This document shows, in pieces, positions 42,991 to 52,561 of a stretch of 64,000 nt of DNA. This DNA is from Riemerella anatipestifer_E (GTDB lineage Bacteria; Bacteroidota; Bacteroidia; Flavobacteriales; Weeksellaceae): assembly GCF_009932355.1 (NCBI RefSeq), contig NZ_LEKU01000010.1, positions 31,344 through 95,343 of the forward strand, read 5' to 3'. Within the stretch, counting starts at the first letter, position 1, and every line of letters begins with the position of its first letter. The position numbers were made by a program, and so were the translations under genes. Under the pieces are notes generated by a model. It searched no databases and was not told the DNA's origin. It saw only the letters and a program-made list of their open reading frames with translations.

Positions 42991-44013
42991 ATGATGCTGA
43001 TAGACTTTTCTAAAGAGGTAGATTTAAAACAACTTCAACCTAATACCGATTTTGAATATCAAGTTCTAAATTTTTTAGAAGATTGGTATTCGGAGAAGCC
43101 TTGCGTTTCGGTGAAAACATCAGGCTCCACGGGTGTGCCTAAAGTATTTGAGGTAGAAAAGGAAAGAATGAAGGCATCTGCGACTATGACCTGTGATTTT
43201 TTAGGTTTAAATAGGTCAGATAAGGCATTGCTCTGTTTGCCTGTGGAATACATATCAGGCAAAATGATGTTGGTAAGGGCTATGGAACGAGGCTTGAAGT
43301 TGTTGATAAAAACGCCTTCCGTTAGTCCTTTAGAAGATTTAGACGAAGAGGTTGATTTCTGTGCGATGACGCCACTCCAAGTGGAGTATTCTTTGGGAAA
43401 GATAGATTTAATTAAAAAACTTATCATTGGCGGTGCGGCTGTTTCGGAGTCTCTTAAAGCAAAGCTAAAAGGTGTTACATCTCACATCTATGAAACTTAC
43501 GGAATGAGCGAAACACTTTCTCACATTGCGTTAAAACAGATAACGCCAAATGAGGAACCCTATTTTAAACCATTGCAAAATATATTTTTAACTCAAGATG
43601 AACGAGGGTGTCTCTGTATAGAGGCATCTCTTCTTACTTCGGAAAAACTCACTACTAATGATTTGGTAGAACTAAAAGAAGGAGGTTTTTTTAACTTTTT
43701 GGGTAGAGTAGATAATGTCATTAATTCTGGTGGAGTGAAGATAATCCCAGAACAATTAGAAGATAAGTTAAAGAAAATAATCCCGAATGAGTTGGTATTT
43801 ACTAGCATTTCTGATGCTGTTTTAGGCGAAAAATTAGTGTTGGTAATAGAAGGAGAAATATCCCAAGAAACTCAAAAATTACTTGGCGAGATAGCGTATG
43901 ATAAGCCCTACTATGCACCAAAAGAGATTGTTTTTTTAGACAAAATTCCTAGAACTCCAAATGGTAAAGTCAATCGTGTGGAGTTGAGGAAGAAATTGCA
44001 ATCTAAAGGCTAA
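42991..44013 (+). CDS. menE: AMP-forming acyl-CoA ligase, MenE-like
   Basis: The 340-residue ANL-superfamily enzyme has P-loop SGSTGVPK (44-51), YETYGMSETLSH, and the C-terminal GRVDNVINSGGVKI and catalytic-lysine loop IPRTPNGKVNR. The shortness (usual ANL enzymes exceed 450 residues) is typical of flavobacterial o-succinylbenzoate-CoA ligase, a menaquinone-synthesis enzyme. No other men gene is adjacent, so the specific symbol is moderately sure. An alpha/beta hydrolase gene follows 35 bp later. Confidence 0.75.
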   Translation: MMLIDFSKEVDLKQLQPNTDFEYQVLNFLEDWYSEKPCVSVKTSGSTGVPKVFEVEKERMKASATMTCDFLGLNRSDKALLCLPVEYISGKMMLVRAMERGLKLLIKTPSVSPLEDLDEEVDFCAMTPLQVEYSLGKIDLIKKLIIGGAAVSESLKAKLKGVTSHIYETYGMSETLSHIALKQITPNEEPYFKPLQNIFLTQDERGCLCIEASLLTSEKLTTNDLVELKEGGFFNFLGRVDNVINSGGVKIIPEQLEDKLKKIIPNELVFTSISDAVLGEKLVLVIEGEISQETQKLLGEIAYDKPYYAPKEIVFLDKIPRTPNGKVNRVELRKKLQSKG

Positions 44014-44048
44014 AAGAGTAGTTACTCTTAAACTATAAAACATAAATT

Positions 44049-44705
44049 ATGAGTAAAATTTATATTTTTAGTGGGCTTGGAGCGGATAAAAGAGCGTTTG
44101 AAAAAATTGATTTTTCAAATTACGATTATGAGTTTATAGATTGGATTGAACCAAAGGATAGAGAAAGTCTTGAAGATTATGCATTTAGGATTTCAGAGAA
44201 AATTATTACAGAAAAACCAGTTTTGATTGGACTTTCATTCGGCGGAATTGTAGCAACAGAAGTAGCTAAACATATTACAACAGAAAAAGTTATTTTGAGT
44301 GCATCGGCAAAAACAAAGTTTGAAATTCCGAAATTATATAGATGGTTTGGGAAACTTAAACTTGATAAGTTAATTCCTGAAAGTCTCTTCATGTATCCAA
44401 ATATATTGCTATACTGGGCTTTCGGTGTAGAGAATAATTCTGATAAGATTTTGCTTTCTGAAATTATAAAAGATACAAATCCTAAATTTCTAAAATGGGC
44501 GATTAGAGAAATTTTACATTGGAGGAATATTCATGTAGTGAATAATATGATACATATTCACGGAACAAAAGACCGAATCCTACCTTATAGAAATATTGAT
44601 AGCCCAATAAAAGTGAATAATGGAGGTCATTTTATGATTATTAACAAATCCAAACTATTAACACAAATTTTAAAGGTGGAAATTAACAAGAATTTAGAAG
44701 TTTAG
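44049..44705 (+). CDS. Alpha/beta-hydrolase fold protein
   Basis: The 218-residue protein has the nucleophile elbow GLSFGG (Ser63), an Asp in HGTKDRILP (about 179-187) and a late His in NNGGHFMI, giving a plausible Ser-Asp-His triad. Substrate unknown. Its place after a MenE-like gene hints at a thioesterase or MenH-like step, but that is weak. Confidence 0.75.
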   Translation: MSKIYIFSGLGADKRAFEKIDFSNYDYEFIDWIEPKDRESLEDYAFRISEKIITEKPVLIGLSFGGIVATEVAKHITTEKVILSASAKTKFEIPKLYRWFGKLKLDKLIPESLFMYPNILLYWAFGVENNSDKILLSEIIKDTNPKFLKWAIREILHWRNIHVVNNMIHIHGTKDRILPYRNIDSPIKVNNGGHFMIINKSKLLTQILKVEINKNLEV

Positions 44706-44778
44706 CTTTTATTTTTAGTAAAAAATTAACTCGTGCTTTAGAGGGCAACGCTTAATTTTGCCGATATTATTTTAGTTG

Positions 44779-45573
44779 ATGTATCGAAGTTTATTATTTT
44801 TACTCTTGTTGATGAGCGTGTGTGTCAAGTCTCAATTTTTTGTGGGAGAAGTTCTTGTGGAAGACCGCTCGGAGGTTTATTTAACTCCAATCTATGTTAC
44901 TAACTTAGAAACCCGAAAAACGGTACTGTGTGATTACAAAGGAGCCTTTAAAATAGCGGCTTCCAAAGGCGATGTCATTAGGTTTACCTCTATTACTACG
45001 GATAGAACAGATATCACTATTACCGAAAAACACCTAGCAACTTACAATAATATTGTGGAGCTTAAAATGGCGTATAATGTAATTCCTGAAGTTAAATTAT
45101 CTAAATTTAAGCCTAGTGGTATTCTAAAAAAAGATGTTATAGCACTAGATGATAAAAAATCACCGTTGGCTCTCAAGCAGATGATAGGACTTCCAGAACC
45201 TAAAGGGGACGGAACTTCGCCAGAAGCTCCACCAGCAGCATTTGCGGGCGGAGGTTTAACCTTTAGTATAGATACTATTTATGATATGATTTCGGGGGAA
45301 CAAAAAAGAAAACGTCGCTTATATGCCTACGAAAAAATGATGAAAACCACGGCGGCTATCAGAAATTATTATGGGGACGATTATTTTGTTTCTATGAAAA
45401 TTCCTAAACATATGATAGATGATTTTCTACAATTTGTATATTCTTCGGAGGAGGGCGTTTTTGCTTTAGTGCAAAATAATAAGTACGAAGGGGTTAAAGT
45501 CTATTTTGAAAAATACTTGCCAATATTCCAAAAGAGAATGAAAAATACCACCATAATGGAAGTCGTTAAATAG
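44779..45573 (+). CDS. Secreted protein with carboxypeptidase-like regulatory domain
   Basis: The protein is 264 residues from the ATG at 44779; the TTG one codon upstream is less likely. It has a signal peptide (MYRSLLFLLLLMSVCVKSQ), then a beta-sandwich (about 20-100) of the carboxypeptidase D regulatory-like type (VLVEDRSEVYLTPIYVTNLE...TVLCDYKGAFKIAASKGD). The C-terminal half is helical and charged. This domain is common in Bacteroidota cell-envelope proteins. A TAATTTTG box at 44753-44760 lies upstream. Confidence 0.72.
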   Translation: MYRSLLFLLLLMSVCVKSQFFVGEVLVEDRSEVYLTPIYVTNLETRKTVLCDYKGAFKIAASKGDVIRFTSITTDRTDITITEKHLATYNNIVELKMAYNVIPEVKLSKFKPSGILKKDVIALDDKKSPLALKQMIGLPEPKGDGTSPEAPPAAFAGGGLTFSIDTIYDMISGEQKRKRRLYAYEKMMKTTAAIRNYYGDDYFVSMKIPKHMIDDFLQFVYSSEEGVFALVQNNKYEGVKVYFEKYLPIFQKRMKNTTIMEVVK

Positions 45574-45613
45574 ACTTTAAAATTGTATTTTTGCACTCGT
45601 TAAAAAATAAGTT

Positions 45614-46294
45614 GTGGGAAAAAATAAATTAGAGCGTTTTGCCGAGAATAAAATACTTAAAAATGTATTTCAGCCAACTAGAGAGGAGGCTTTAGAAGGG
45701 TATCCTTTGGCTGGGCAGTGGCGAGAAAAGGTTTTTAAAAATGATAATCCTATAGTGCTGGAGTTAGGCTGTGGGAAGGGCGAATATAGTGTAGGCTTGG
45801 CAGAAGCATTTCCAAATAAAAATTTTATAGGAGTAGATATTAAAGGGGCTAGGTTTTGGTTTGGTGCTAAAGCCGCTCTAGCTAAAGAGTTAGATAATGT
45901 TGTTTTTTTAAGAACACAGATTGAACTTATTGACCGCTTTTTCACTACAGATGAAATAGATGAAATTTGGATTACCTTTCCAGACCCTCAAATAAAATAT
46001 CGCAGAACCAAACATAGGCTGACTCACCCTGAATTTTTGGACAGATACCATAAAATACTCAAAAAAGATGGTGTGATTCATTTAAAAACAGATTCTGAAT
46101 TTCTACACGGCTATACTTTAGGATTGCTGCAAGGTTTAGGACACGAGATAATTTCGGCTCATCACGATATTTATGGGGCGCCAGAATACGACCCTGAAAC
46201 GCCACTATTGAGAGATATAAGAACTTATTATGAAGAGCTATTTTCATCAAAAGGAAAAACGATTACTTATATTAAATTCAGGTTGAAGAAATAA
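45614..46294 (+). CDS. trmB: tRNA (guanine-N7)-methyltransferase
   Basis: The 226-residue protein starts with GTG. It has the SAM-binding motif VLELGCGKGEYS (about 48-59), then FIGVDIKGARFW and the TrmB signature WITFPDPQIKYRRTKHRLT. The enzyme methylates G46 of tRNAs. A TATTTTTG -7 box lies at 45586-45593. Confidence 0.95.
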   Translation: MGKNKLERFAENKILKNVFQPTREEALEGYPLAGQWREKVFKNDNPIVLELGCGKGEYSVGLAEAFPNKNFIGVDIKGARFWFGAKAALAKELDNVVFLRTQIELIDRFFTTDEIDEIWITFPDPQIKYRRTKHRLTHPEFLDRYHKILKKDGVIHLKTDSEFLHGYTLGLLQGLGHEIISAHHDIYGAPEYDPETPLLRDIRTYYEELFSSKGKTITYIKFRLKK

Positions 46295-46300
46295 AATAAC

Positions 46301-46326
46301 AAAAGCTGCTCAATCGAGCAGCTTTT
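46301..46326. terminator. Bidirectional terminator between trmB and pruA
   Basis: A perfect 11-bp stem (46301-46311 with 46316-46326) with a 4-base loop lies between two convergent genes, with A and T runs on both sides. Confidence 0.88.
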
Positions 46327-46352
46327 GTTTTAGACTTATGTGTTAAGGTATA

Positions 46353-47978
46353 TTATCCCAAATAAGGATATTTGTAATCTTTAGGAGAAACAAAAGTTTC
46401 TTTAACGCTTCTTGCAGAAACCCAACGAAGTAGATTCATTTTAGAACCAGCTTTATCATTAGTTCCTGAAGCTCTACCACCACCGAATGGCTGTTGTCCC
46501 ACTACGGCTCCTGTAGGTTTGTCGTTGATATAGAAGTTACCAGCAGCGTTTTCTAATGCTTTATAAGCCTCGTCTATCGCATAACGACATTGCGAGAAGA
46601 TGGCTCCCGTTAATGAATAAGGAGAAGTGCTATCTACTAATTTAAGCGTTTCAGCCCAATCAGCATCTTCGTAAACATAAACGGTAAGGATAGGTCCGAA
46701 AATTTCTTCTACCATACTTTCATATTTAGGGTTGGTAGTAAGAATTACAGTTGGGTGTACAAACCAACCTTTGCTATCATCAGTTTTACCACCTAAAACA
46801 ACTTCAGCATCATTAGCTTGGTTAGCTCTTTCGATGTAACCTTTGCATTTTTCAAAAGAGTTTTTGTCTATCACGGCGTTTACAAAGTTAGATGGGTCTT
46901 CTGGAGAACCTACTTTTACAGTGCTAAGTTGAGCTTCCATTACTGCTTTTACATCATTCCAGATAGATTTAGGAATGTAAGCACGAGAGGCTGCCGAACA
47001 TTTTTGTCCTTGATATTCAAAAGCACCTCTTACTAGGGCAGTGGCTACGGCTTCTACATTAGCAGATGGGTGAGCAACTACGAAATCTTTACCTCCTGTT
47101 TCTCCAACGATTCTTGGGTAAGATTTATAGTTGTGGATATTGTCTCCAATTAGTTTCCACATACCTTGGAATACTTTAGTAGAACCTGTGAAGTGGAGGC
47201 CTGCAAAATCAGGGTGTGCTAATACTTTTTCTGCTGTTTCTTTTCCGTCAGTGAAAATCATATTGATAACACCGTCTGGTAAGCCAGCTTCTTTTAGTAC
47301 CTCCATAATTACTTTTGCAGAATAGATTTGTTTGTCAGAAGGCTTCCATACTACTACATTTCCTAGCATTGCCATACAAGTAGGTAGGTTACCAGAAATA
47401 GCAGTAAAGTTAAATGGGGTTACGGCAAAGCAGAACCCTTCTAACGGACGATACTCTGAACGGTTCCAAATGCCGTTATCAGAAACAGGCTGTTCAGAGT
47501 AGAGTTCTGTCATAAACTCTACATTAAATCTTAAAAAGTCTATGAACTCACAAGCAGAGTCTATTTCTGCCTGATGCACATTTTTAGACTGGGCAATCAT
47601 CGTAGCCGCATTCAGTTTATCTCTGTAAGGACCAGCGATGAGGTCTGCTGCTTTTAAGAAGATAGAAGCTCTCTGTTCCCAACCTAGTGCGTTCCACTTT
47701 GCTTTAGCGGCAAGAGCAGTTTCTATGGCTTCGTCTACAGTTTTCATATCTCCTTTGTAGTAGAAACCTAAACTGTGTTGGTGGTCTTGTGGAGAAAACA
47801 TTTCTACCTTATGGTCTGTTTTTACCTCTTTTCCGTTGATAATCATTGGGACTTCCACTTTCTCTGCCCACATTTTCTTATAAGTGGCAATTAGAGAGTT
47901 TACTTCGTCAGACCCTGGAGCATAGGCTCTTACAGGCTCATTAGTTGCAAATGGTACTTGCGAAATAGCTTTTGACAT
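46353..47978 (-). CDS. pruA: L-glutamate gamma-semialdehyde dehydrogenase
   Basis: The 541-residue aldehyde dehydrogenase has FTGSTKVFQGMW, GETGGKDFVVAH (catalytic Glu region), catalytic Cys near residue 327 in YQGQKCSAASRAY, and PFGGGRASGTNDKAG. This layout is of the single-domain 1-pyrroline-5-carboxylate dehydrogenase that completes proline breakdown to glutamate. The proline dehydrogenase gene is not in the window. Confidence 0.93.
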   Translation of the reverse strand: MSKAISQVPFATNEPVRAYAPGSDEVNSLIATYKKMWAEKVEVPMIINGKEVKTDHKVEMFSPQDHQHSLGFYYKGDMKTVDEAIETALAAKAKWNALGWEQRASIFLKAADLIAGPYRDKLNAATMIAQSKNVHQAEIDSACEFIDFLRFNVEFMTELYSEQPVSDNGIWNRSEYRPLEGFCFAVTPFNFTAISGNLPTCMAMLGNVVVWKPSDKQIYSAKVIMEVLKEAGLPDGVINMIFTDGKETAEKVLAHPDFAGLHFTGSTKVFQGMWKLIGDNIHNYKSYPRIVGETGGKDFVVAHPSANVEAVATALVRGAFEYQGQKCSAASRAYIPKSIWNDVKAVMEAQLSTVKVGSPEDPSNFVNAVIDKNSFEKCKGYIERANQANDAEVVLGGKTDDSKGWFVHPTVILTTNPKYESMVEEIFGPILTVYVYEDADWAETLKLVDSTSPYSLTGAIFSQCRYAIDEAYKALENAAGNFYINDKPTGAVVGQQPFGGGRASGTNDKAGSKMNLLRWVSARSVKETFVSPKDYKYPYLG

Positions 47979-48181
47979 TGTAATATATTTTTATGTTGAA
48001 AACGATTTTCCACAAAGTTACTATAATTAAGGTAAACTACCAATTTTTCGTTTTTTTGAATCTTTGTTGGATTTGATGGTGAAGTATAATTGTTGAAAAT
48101 TTTTATTTTTTTAATGATTAAAAGTATAAATGTTACTAACAAAAGATTTTCTTAACTTTACCTCAAAATTTCAGAAGAGTT

Positions 48182-49948
48182 ATGACAGTTACAGAAAAAT
48201 TAGGAGCGTTACGCTCTAAAATGAAAGAATATAATATAAACGCATTTGTAGTGTACTCTGCAGACCCACACATGAGTGAATATCTTCCCAAGGAGTGGCA
48301 GGAGAGAATTTGGCTTACAGGATTTACAGGTTCGGCAGGTTTTGTGGTGGTTACGGAAGATAAGGCGGCTCTTTGGACTGATGGACGTTACTTTGTACAA
48401 GCTCCGCAAGAGTTGGCTGGGTCTGGGATAGAACTAATGAAAGAAGGAGTAGAAGGTACTCCAAATTATATAGATTGGATAGCGTCACAAATTCCACAGA
48501 ATGGAAAAGTAGCGGTGAATGCTTTGGCTACGGCTCACTCCAATTGGATTGATTTAGAAAATAAACTAGAGCAGAAACATATTTCTTTGGTCAATCAGCC
48601 TTTATTGGAAGAAATATGGACAGACAGAGGTGTACCTTCAAAAAACGAAGTCTTTGTTCATCCTTTAAAATGGGCAGGGCAATCTGTGGTGGATAAGATA
48701 GCTTCCATTAGGCAGAAAATGAAAGAAAAAGAGGCTTCTGTGCATATTATGTCTAGTTTAGACGATGTGGCTTGGACGCTTAACTTACGAGGTAGCGATG
48801 TGGCTTGTAATCCTGTTTTTTTAAGTTATTTAGTGATTGGCGAAGCGGAAGCGGTTCTTTTTGTTGATTTAGAAAAACTCAATGATGAAGCGAAAGAACA
48901 AATGAAAGTTTCAGGAGTTAAACTAATGCCTTACGAATCTTTCTTTGGATATTTAGCTCAATTTAAAAACGAGAAAGTACTAGTATCTCCTAATGCTAAT
49001 CAAGCTATATATAATGCTTTAGAAGGAAATAGTTTTGTTGTAGCTCCTGTACCTGCTAATTTAATGAAAGCGGTTAAAAACAGTACAGAATTAGAAGGTT
49101 TTAGAACGGTGATGGTGAGAGATGGAGTGGCAATGGTTAAATTTCTATATTGGCTGAAACATAATGTAGGTAAAGAGCCTATGACAGAATATTCCATAGG
49201 GAAGAAATTAAAAGAGTTCCGTGCCGAAGGAGAGAATTTTGTGGGCGAAAGTTTTGGAAGTATTATAGGGTACAAGGGTAACGGAGCGATTGTGCATTAC
49301 TCTGCGAAATCGGAAGGAAGTAAAGAAGTTACTAATGAAGGAAGTATTTTAATTGATTCTGGAGGGCAATATTTAGAAGGTACTACTGATATTACCAGAA
49401 CATTAGCGTTAGGAGCGGTATCTCAATCTTTTATAGATGATTGTACTTTGGCACTCAAGGGAATGATAGATTTGAGTATAGCTAAGTTTCCGAAAGGAAC
49501 TAGAGGTTTTCATTTAGATACTATTGCTAGGTTGCCGCTTTGGCAAAGAGGTAAAGATTACGCTCATGGCACGGGGCACGGTGTAGGGAGCTTTATGAAT
49601 GTACATGAAGGACCTCAAAATATTAGAAAGGATATGAATCCTCAAGAGTTACTTCCTGGTATGGTTTGTTCCAACGAGCCAGGCTTTTATGTAGAAAACG
49701 AGTACGGTATTAGACACGAAAATTTAGTAGCGGTAAAAGAATTAGATACAACGCCTTATGGAGTATTTTATGGATTTGAAACTCTTACGCTTTGTCCATT
49801 TTTTAGAGAAGTTATCAATATAGAACTACTTACTGAGGAAGAAAAAAATTGGTTAAATACTTATCATAAAACTTGTGAAGAAAAGTTAAGTCCTTATTTA
49901 GAAGGTGATGTTAAAAATTGGTTTTTAGATTTGGTGAAGCCTATGTAA
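48182..49948 (+). CDS. Xaa-Pro aminopeptidase, M24 family
   Basis: The 588-residue protein has two creatinase-type N-terminal domains and a C-terminal pita-bread M24 domain. Metal-ligand motifs are SILIDSGGQYLEGTTDITRT (two Asp), GTGHGVG (His), and the Glu residues in SNEPGFY and RHENLV. The length is that of the long aminopeptidase P form (cytosolic APP1-like). It removes N-terminal residues preceding proline. A terminator follows. Confidence 0.93.
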   Translation: MTVTEKLGALRSKMKEYNINAFVVYSADPHMSEYLPKEWQERIWLTGFTGSAGFVVVTEDKAALWTDGRYFVQAPQELAGSGIELMKEGVEGTPNYIDWIASQIPQNGKVAVNALATAHSNWIDLENKLEQKHISLVNQPLLEEIWTDRGVPSKNEVFVHPLKWAGQSVVDKIASIRQKMKEKEASVHIMSSLDDVAWTLNLRGSDVACNPVFLSYLVIGEAEAVLFVDLEKLNDEAKEQMKVSGVKLMPYESFFGYLAQFKNEKVLVSPNANQAIYNALEGNSFVVAPVPANLMKAVKNSTELEGFRTVMVRDGVAMVKFLYWLKHNVGKEPMTEYSIGKKLKEFRAEGENFVGESFGSIIGYKGNGAIVHYSAKSEGSKEVTNEGSILIDSGGQYLEGTTDITRTLALGAVSQSFIDDCTLALKGMIDLSIAKFPKGTRGFHLDTIARLPLWQRGKDYAHGTGHGVGSFMNVHEGPQNIRKDMNPQELLPGMVCSNEPGFYVENEYGIRHENLVAVKELDTTPYGVFYGFETLTLCPFFREVINIELLTEEEKNWLNTYHKTCEEKLSPYLEGDVKNWFLDLVKPM

Positions 49949-49974
49949 ATTCAATCTTAGATACATTTAAAAAA

Positions 49975-50012
49975 AGAGAACTCTAATCAATAATTTAGGG
50001 TTCTCTTTTTTA
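49975..50012 (+). terminator. Rho-independent terminator after aminopeptidase gene
   Basis: A 12-bp stem (49975-49986 with 49995-50006, one G-U) is followed by TTTTT. Confidence 0.85.
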
Positions 50013-50050
50013 TTTGAAATTAAATTATTTTTGCACAAATAAGTATACTT

Positions 50051-52429
50051 ATGAAGACTCAATTATCACTTTGTTTTCTTTTGGTTGGGAGTTGGTTATT
50101 TGCTCAAGTAGGGAGTGTAAATATCAGCGTATATGATTTTTTTAATAAAAAAGGTTTACCGGCTAAGGTAACGGTACTTAAAACCCAACAGGCTTTTAAT
50201 GGCGAGGGTAAAGTACAGATACAAGATTTATCCGCAGGAAGTTATAGTTTCTTAGTGGAGTCAGAAGGTTATCAATCGGTTTACCTTAATGATATAGATG
50301 TAGTGCCTAACCAAAACATTAGTTTAAGTGCCACTCTTGAGAAAAAGGCAAAGAACATTCAGGAGGTGGTGATTTCTAAAAGTGCCTATAAAAAAACAGC
50401 AGAAAGCCCATTGTCTTTAAGGACACTTTCTGCGGAGGAAGTGCAAAAAAATCCAGGGTCTAATCGGGATATATCCAAAGCCTTATTAAGTTTACCAGGA
50501 GTAGGGAGTACCGCTACTTTTCGGAATGATTTGTTTATCCGAGGAGGGGCCTCACAAGAAAATAAATTTTATATTGATGGAATAGAAGTTCCTGTCATCA
50601 ATCACTTTCAGACTCAGGGAGCTAGCGGCGGACCTAGAGGAATTATAACGGTAGATTTTATAAAGGATGTTGATTTTTACAGTGGGGCTTTCCCTGCGAA
50701 TAGAAACGGCGTGCTTTCTTCTTTATTTGAGTTTAATCTAAAATCTGCCAGAAGAGATAAGATAGGCTACAAAGCCGTGATAGGGCTTGATGATATGCAG
50801 CTAATGGCAGACGGCCCACTATCTAAAGACCAATCTTGGACGGGACTTTTTAGCGTTAGGAAATCCAACCTTCAGCTTCTGTTTAAAGCGGTGGGCTTGC
50901 CTTTTTTACCTTCGTACTATGATACCAATTTTAAAGTTTCTAAAAAGTTTAAATCTGGAGATGAGTTTTATGTGCTTGGTATTGGGGCGTTGGATAATTT
51001 TAAATTTAACGAAAACGCCAAACCAACTTTAGCTAATCTTACGTTGATTGAGCAGTTGCCTATCAACAACCAATGGAGTTATACTTTAGGGGCGGGGTAT
51101 CGTCATTTAAGAGAAAATGGCTATTGGCTTTTTACAATGAGTAGAAGTGAGTTGGATAATTCTGCGTACAAATATTTTAGAAATATAGAAAAACCAGAAA
51201 ATCAGTTATTGGATTACCATTCCAAAGAGCAAGAAAATAAAATTCGTATAGACCGAAATTTCCGATTAGGAGATATAAGATTTACTGCAGGAGGAAATTA
51301 CAGTTTGTCGAGGTATTACAATCAGTCTTTTGTACAGCAGATTACTCAAGTAGGGCAGGTATCAGACCAATATAGCACGGATTTTAACCTATCTCAATAC
51401 GGGCTTTACGTGCAGGGTAATTATAGAATAAACCAGTGGAACATTTCCGCAGGGCTTAGGGCGGATGGCTCGGATTATTCCGCAGGAACGAGCAATCCTT
51501 TGAGGCAATGGTCGCCTCGTTTGGCGGTTAGTTATGCTATTAGTAATGCTTGGTCGCTTAATTTTAATACAGGAATTTATTATCAACTACCGTCTTACAC
51601 GGCTTTAGGGTATCAGGAAAATCAAACTTTGGTTAATCGCCCTTATCTCAGATATATCCGAAATGCCCAATTGGTAGGAGGTTTAGAGTATAAAGCTCCT
51701 AATAACCTGCGTGTAACGTTAGAATCTTATTACAAAAAATATAATCATGTTCCTTTTTCGCTTAGAAACGGAGTTTCTTTGGCTAATCTGGGGGGCGGTT
51801 TTGGTGTAATAGGTACAGAGCCTTTGGACGCTAGAGGAATAGGCGAAACTTATGGTGTTGAGTTTCTTGCTCAAAAACGAACACTTAACGATTTCTATGG
51901 GATATTAGCCTATACTTATGGTTATTCTAGATTTAGCAATGCGGAAGGTAAACTACTGCCTTCTAGTTGGGATTCCAGATATATTTTGAGTCTTACGGCA
52001 GGTAAAAATTTTCAGAAAAATTGGAATTTGGGTGTAAGGTTTAGATTTCAGTCTGCTTTGCCAGAAACGCCTTACAATCTAGCTTTGAGCCAAATGGTAG
52101 CGGTATGGGATATTTCTAACGCTCCTGTAAGAGATTTTGCACAGACTAATGCTTTCAGAGGTAATAGTACCAGCCAAATGGATATTAGACTAGAGAAAAA
52201 ATGGATATTTAAAAAATGGCAACTTAGTGGATATTTAGATATCATCAATGCCTTTACTTCCGCTAATCCAAGCAATCTTCCTGTGGTAAATCTTAATAGA
52301 AATGAGCAAGGTGAAGCTGTTGTTATCAACCCAGCAGAACCTTATTTACAACAGAGATATCAGCTGGTAACGGGAGAGCAGGATAGGTTGAGAGTATTAC
52401 CTTATTTCGGTATTATAGTAGAGTTTTAA
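50051..52429 (+). CDS. TonB-dependent receptor with carboxypeptidase-like N-terminal domain
   Basis: The 792-residue protein has a signal peptide (MKTQLSLCFLLVGSWLFAQ), then a regulatory-like beta-sandwich (about 20-95). Next come a TonB box-like and plug region with LPGVGSTATFRNDLFIRGGASQENKFYIDGIEV (about 150-180), and a barrel of about 22 strands ending in an aromatic (VEF). No SusD partner is adjacent, so it is likely a metal, siderophore or vitamin receptor rather than a glycan one. A TATTTTTG-like box lies about 20 bases upstream of the ATG. Confidence 0.88.
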   Translation: MKTQLSLCFLLVGSWLFAQVGSVNISVYDFFNKKGLPAKVTVLKTQQAFNGEGKVQIQDLSAGSYSFLVESEGYQSVYLNDIDVVPNQNISLSATLEKKAKNIQEVVISKSAYKKTAESPLSLRTLSAEEVQKNPGSNRDISKALLSLPGVGSTATFRNDLFIRGGASQENKFYIDGIEVPVINHFQTQGASGGPRGIITVDFIKDVDFYSGAFPANRNGVLSSLFEFNLKSARRDKIGYKAVIGLDDMQLMADGPLSKDQSWTGLFSVRKSNLQLLFKAVGLPFLPSYYDTNFKVSKKFKSGDEFYVLGIGALDNFKFNENAKPTLANLTLIEQLPINNQWSYTLGAGYRHLRENGYWLFTMSRSELDNSAYKYFRNIEKPENQLLDYHSKEQENKIRIDRNFRLGDIRFTAGGNYSLSRYYNQSFVQQITQVGQVSDQYSTDFNLSQYGLYVQGNYRINQWNISAGLRADGSDYSAGTSNPLRQWSPRLAVSYAISNAWSLNFNTGIYYQLPSYTALGYQENQTLVNRPYLRYIRNAQLVGGLEYKAPNNLRVTLESYYKKYNHVPFSLRNGVSLANLGGGFGVIGTEPLDARGIGETYGVEFLAQKRTLNDFYGILAYTYGYSRFSNAEGKLLPSSWDSRYILSLTAGKNFQKNWNLGVRFRFQSALPETPYNLALSQMVAVWDISNAPVRDFAQTNAFRGNSTSQMDIRLEKKWIFKKWQLSGYLDIINAFTSANPSNLPVVNLNRNEQGEAVVINPAEPYLQQRYQLVTGEQDRLRVLPYFGIIVEF

Positions 52430-52561
52430 AAATTTCTCTACTTACTACTGTTATTCTTCTTTAACAAATGTAAATCCTTGTTTTTCATTTTTAATGATAT
52501 TTACTTTTAGAGCTATATTTTTTTTCGTACTTTGGCAAAGTAAATTTTAATACAGAATAAA

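Noticed and set aside
42991..44705. Menaquinone biosynthesis operon
   Set aside because: Only a MenE-like ligase and an unspecific alpha/beta hydrolase are present; no menB, menC, menD or menF is near.
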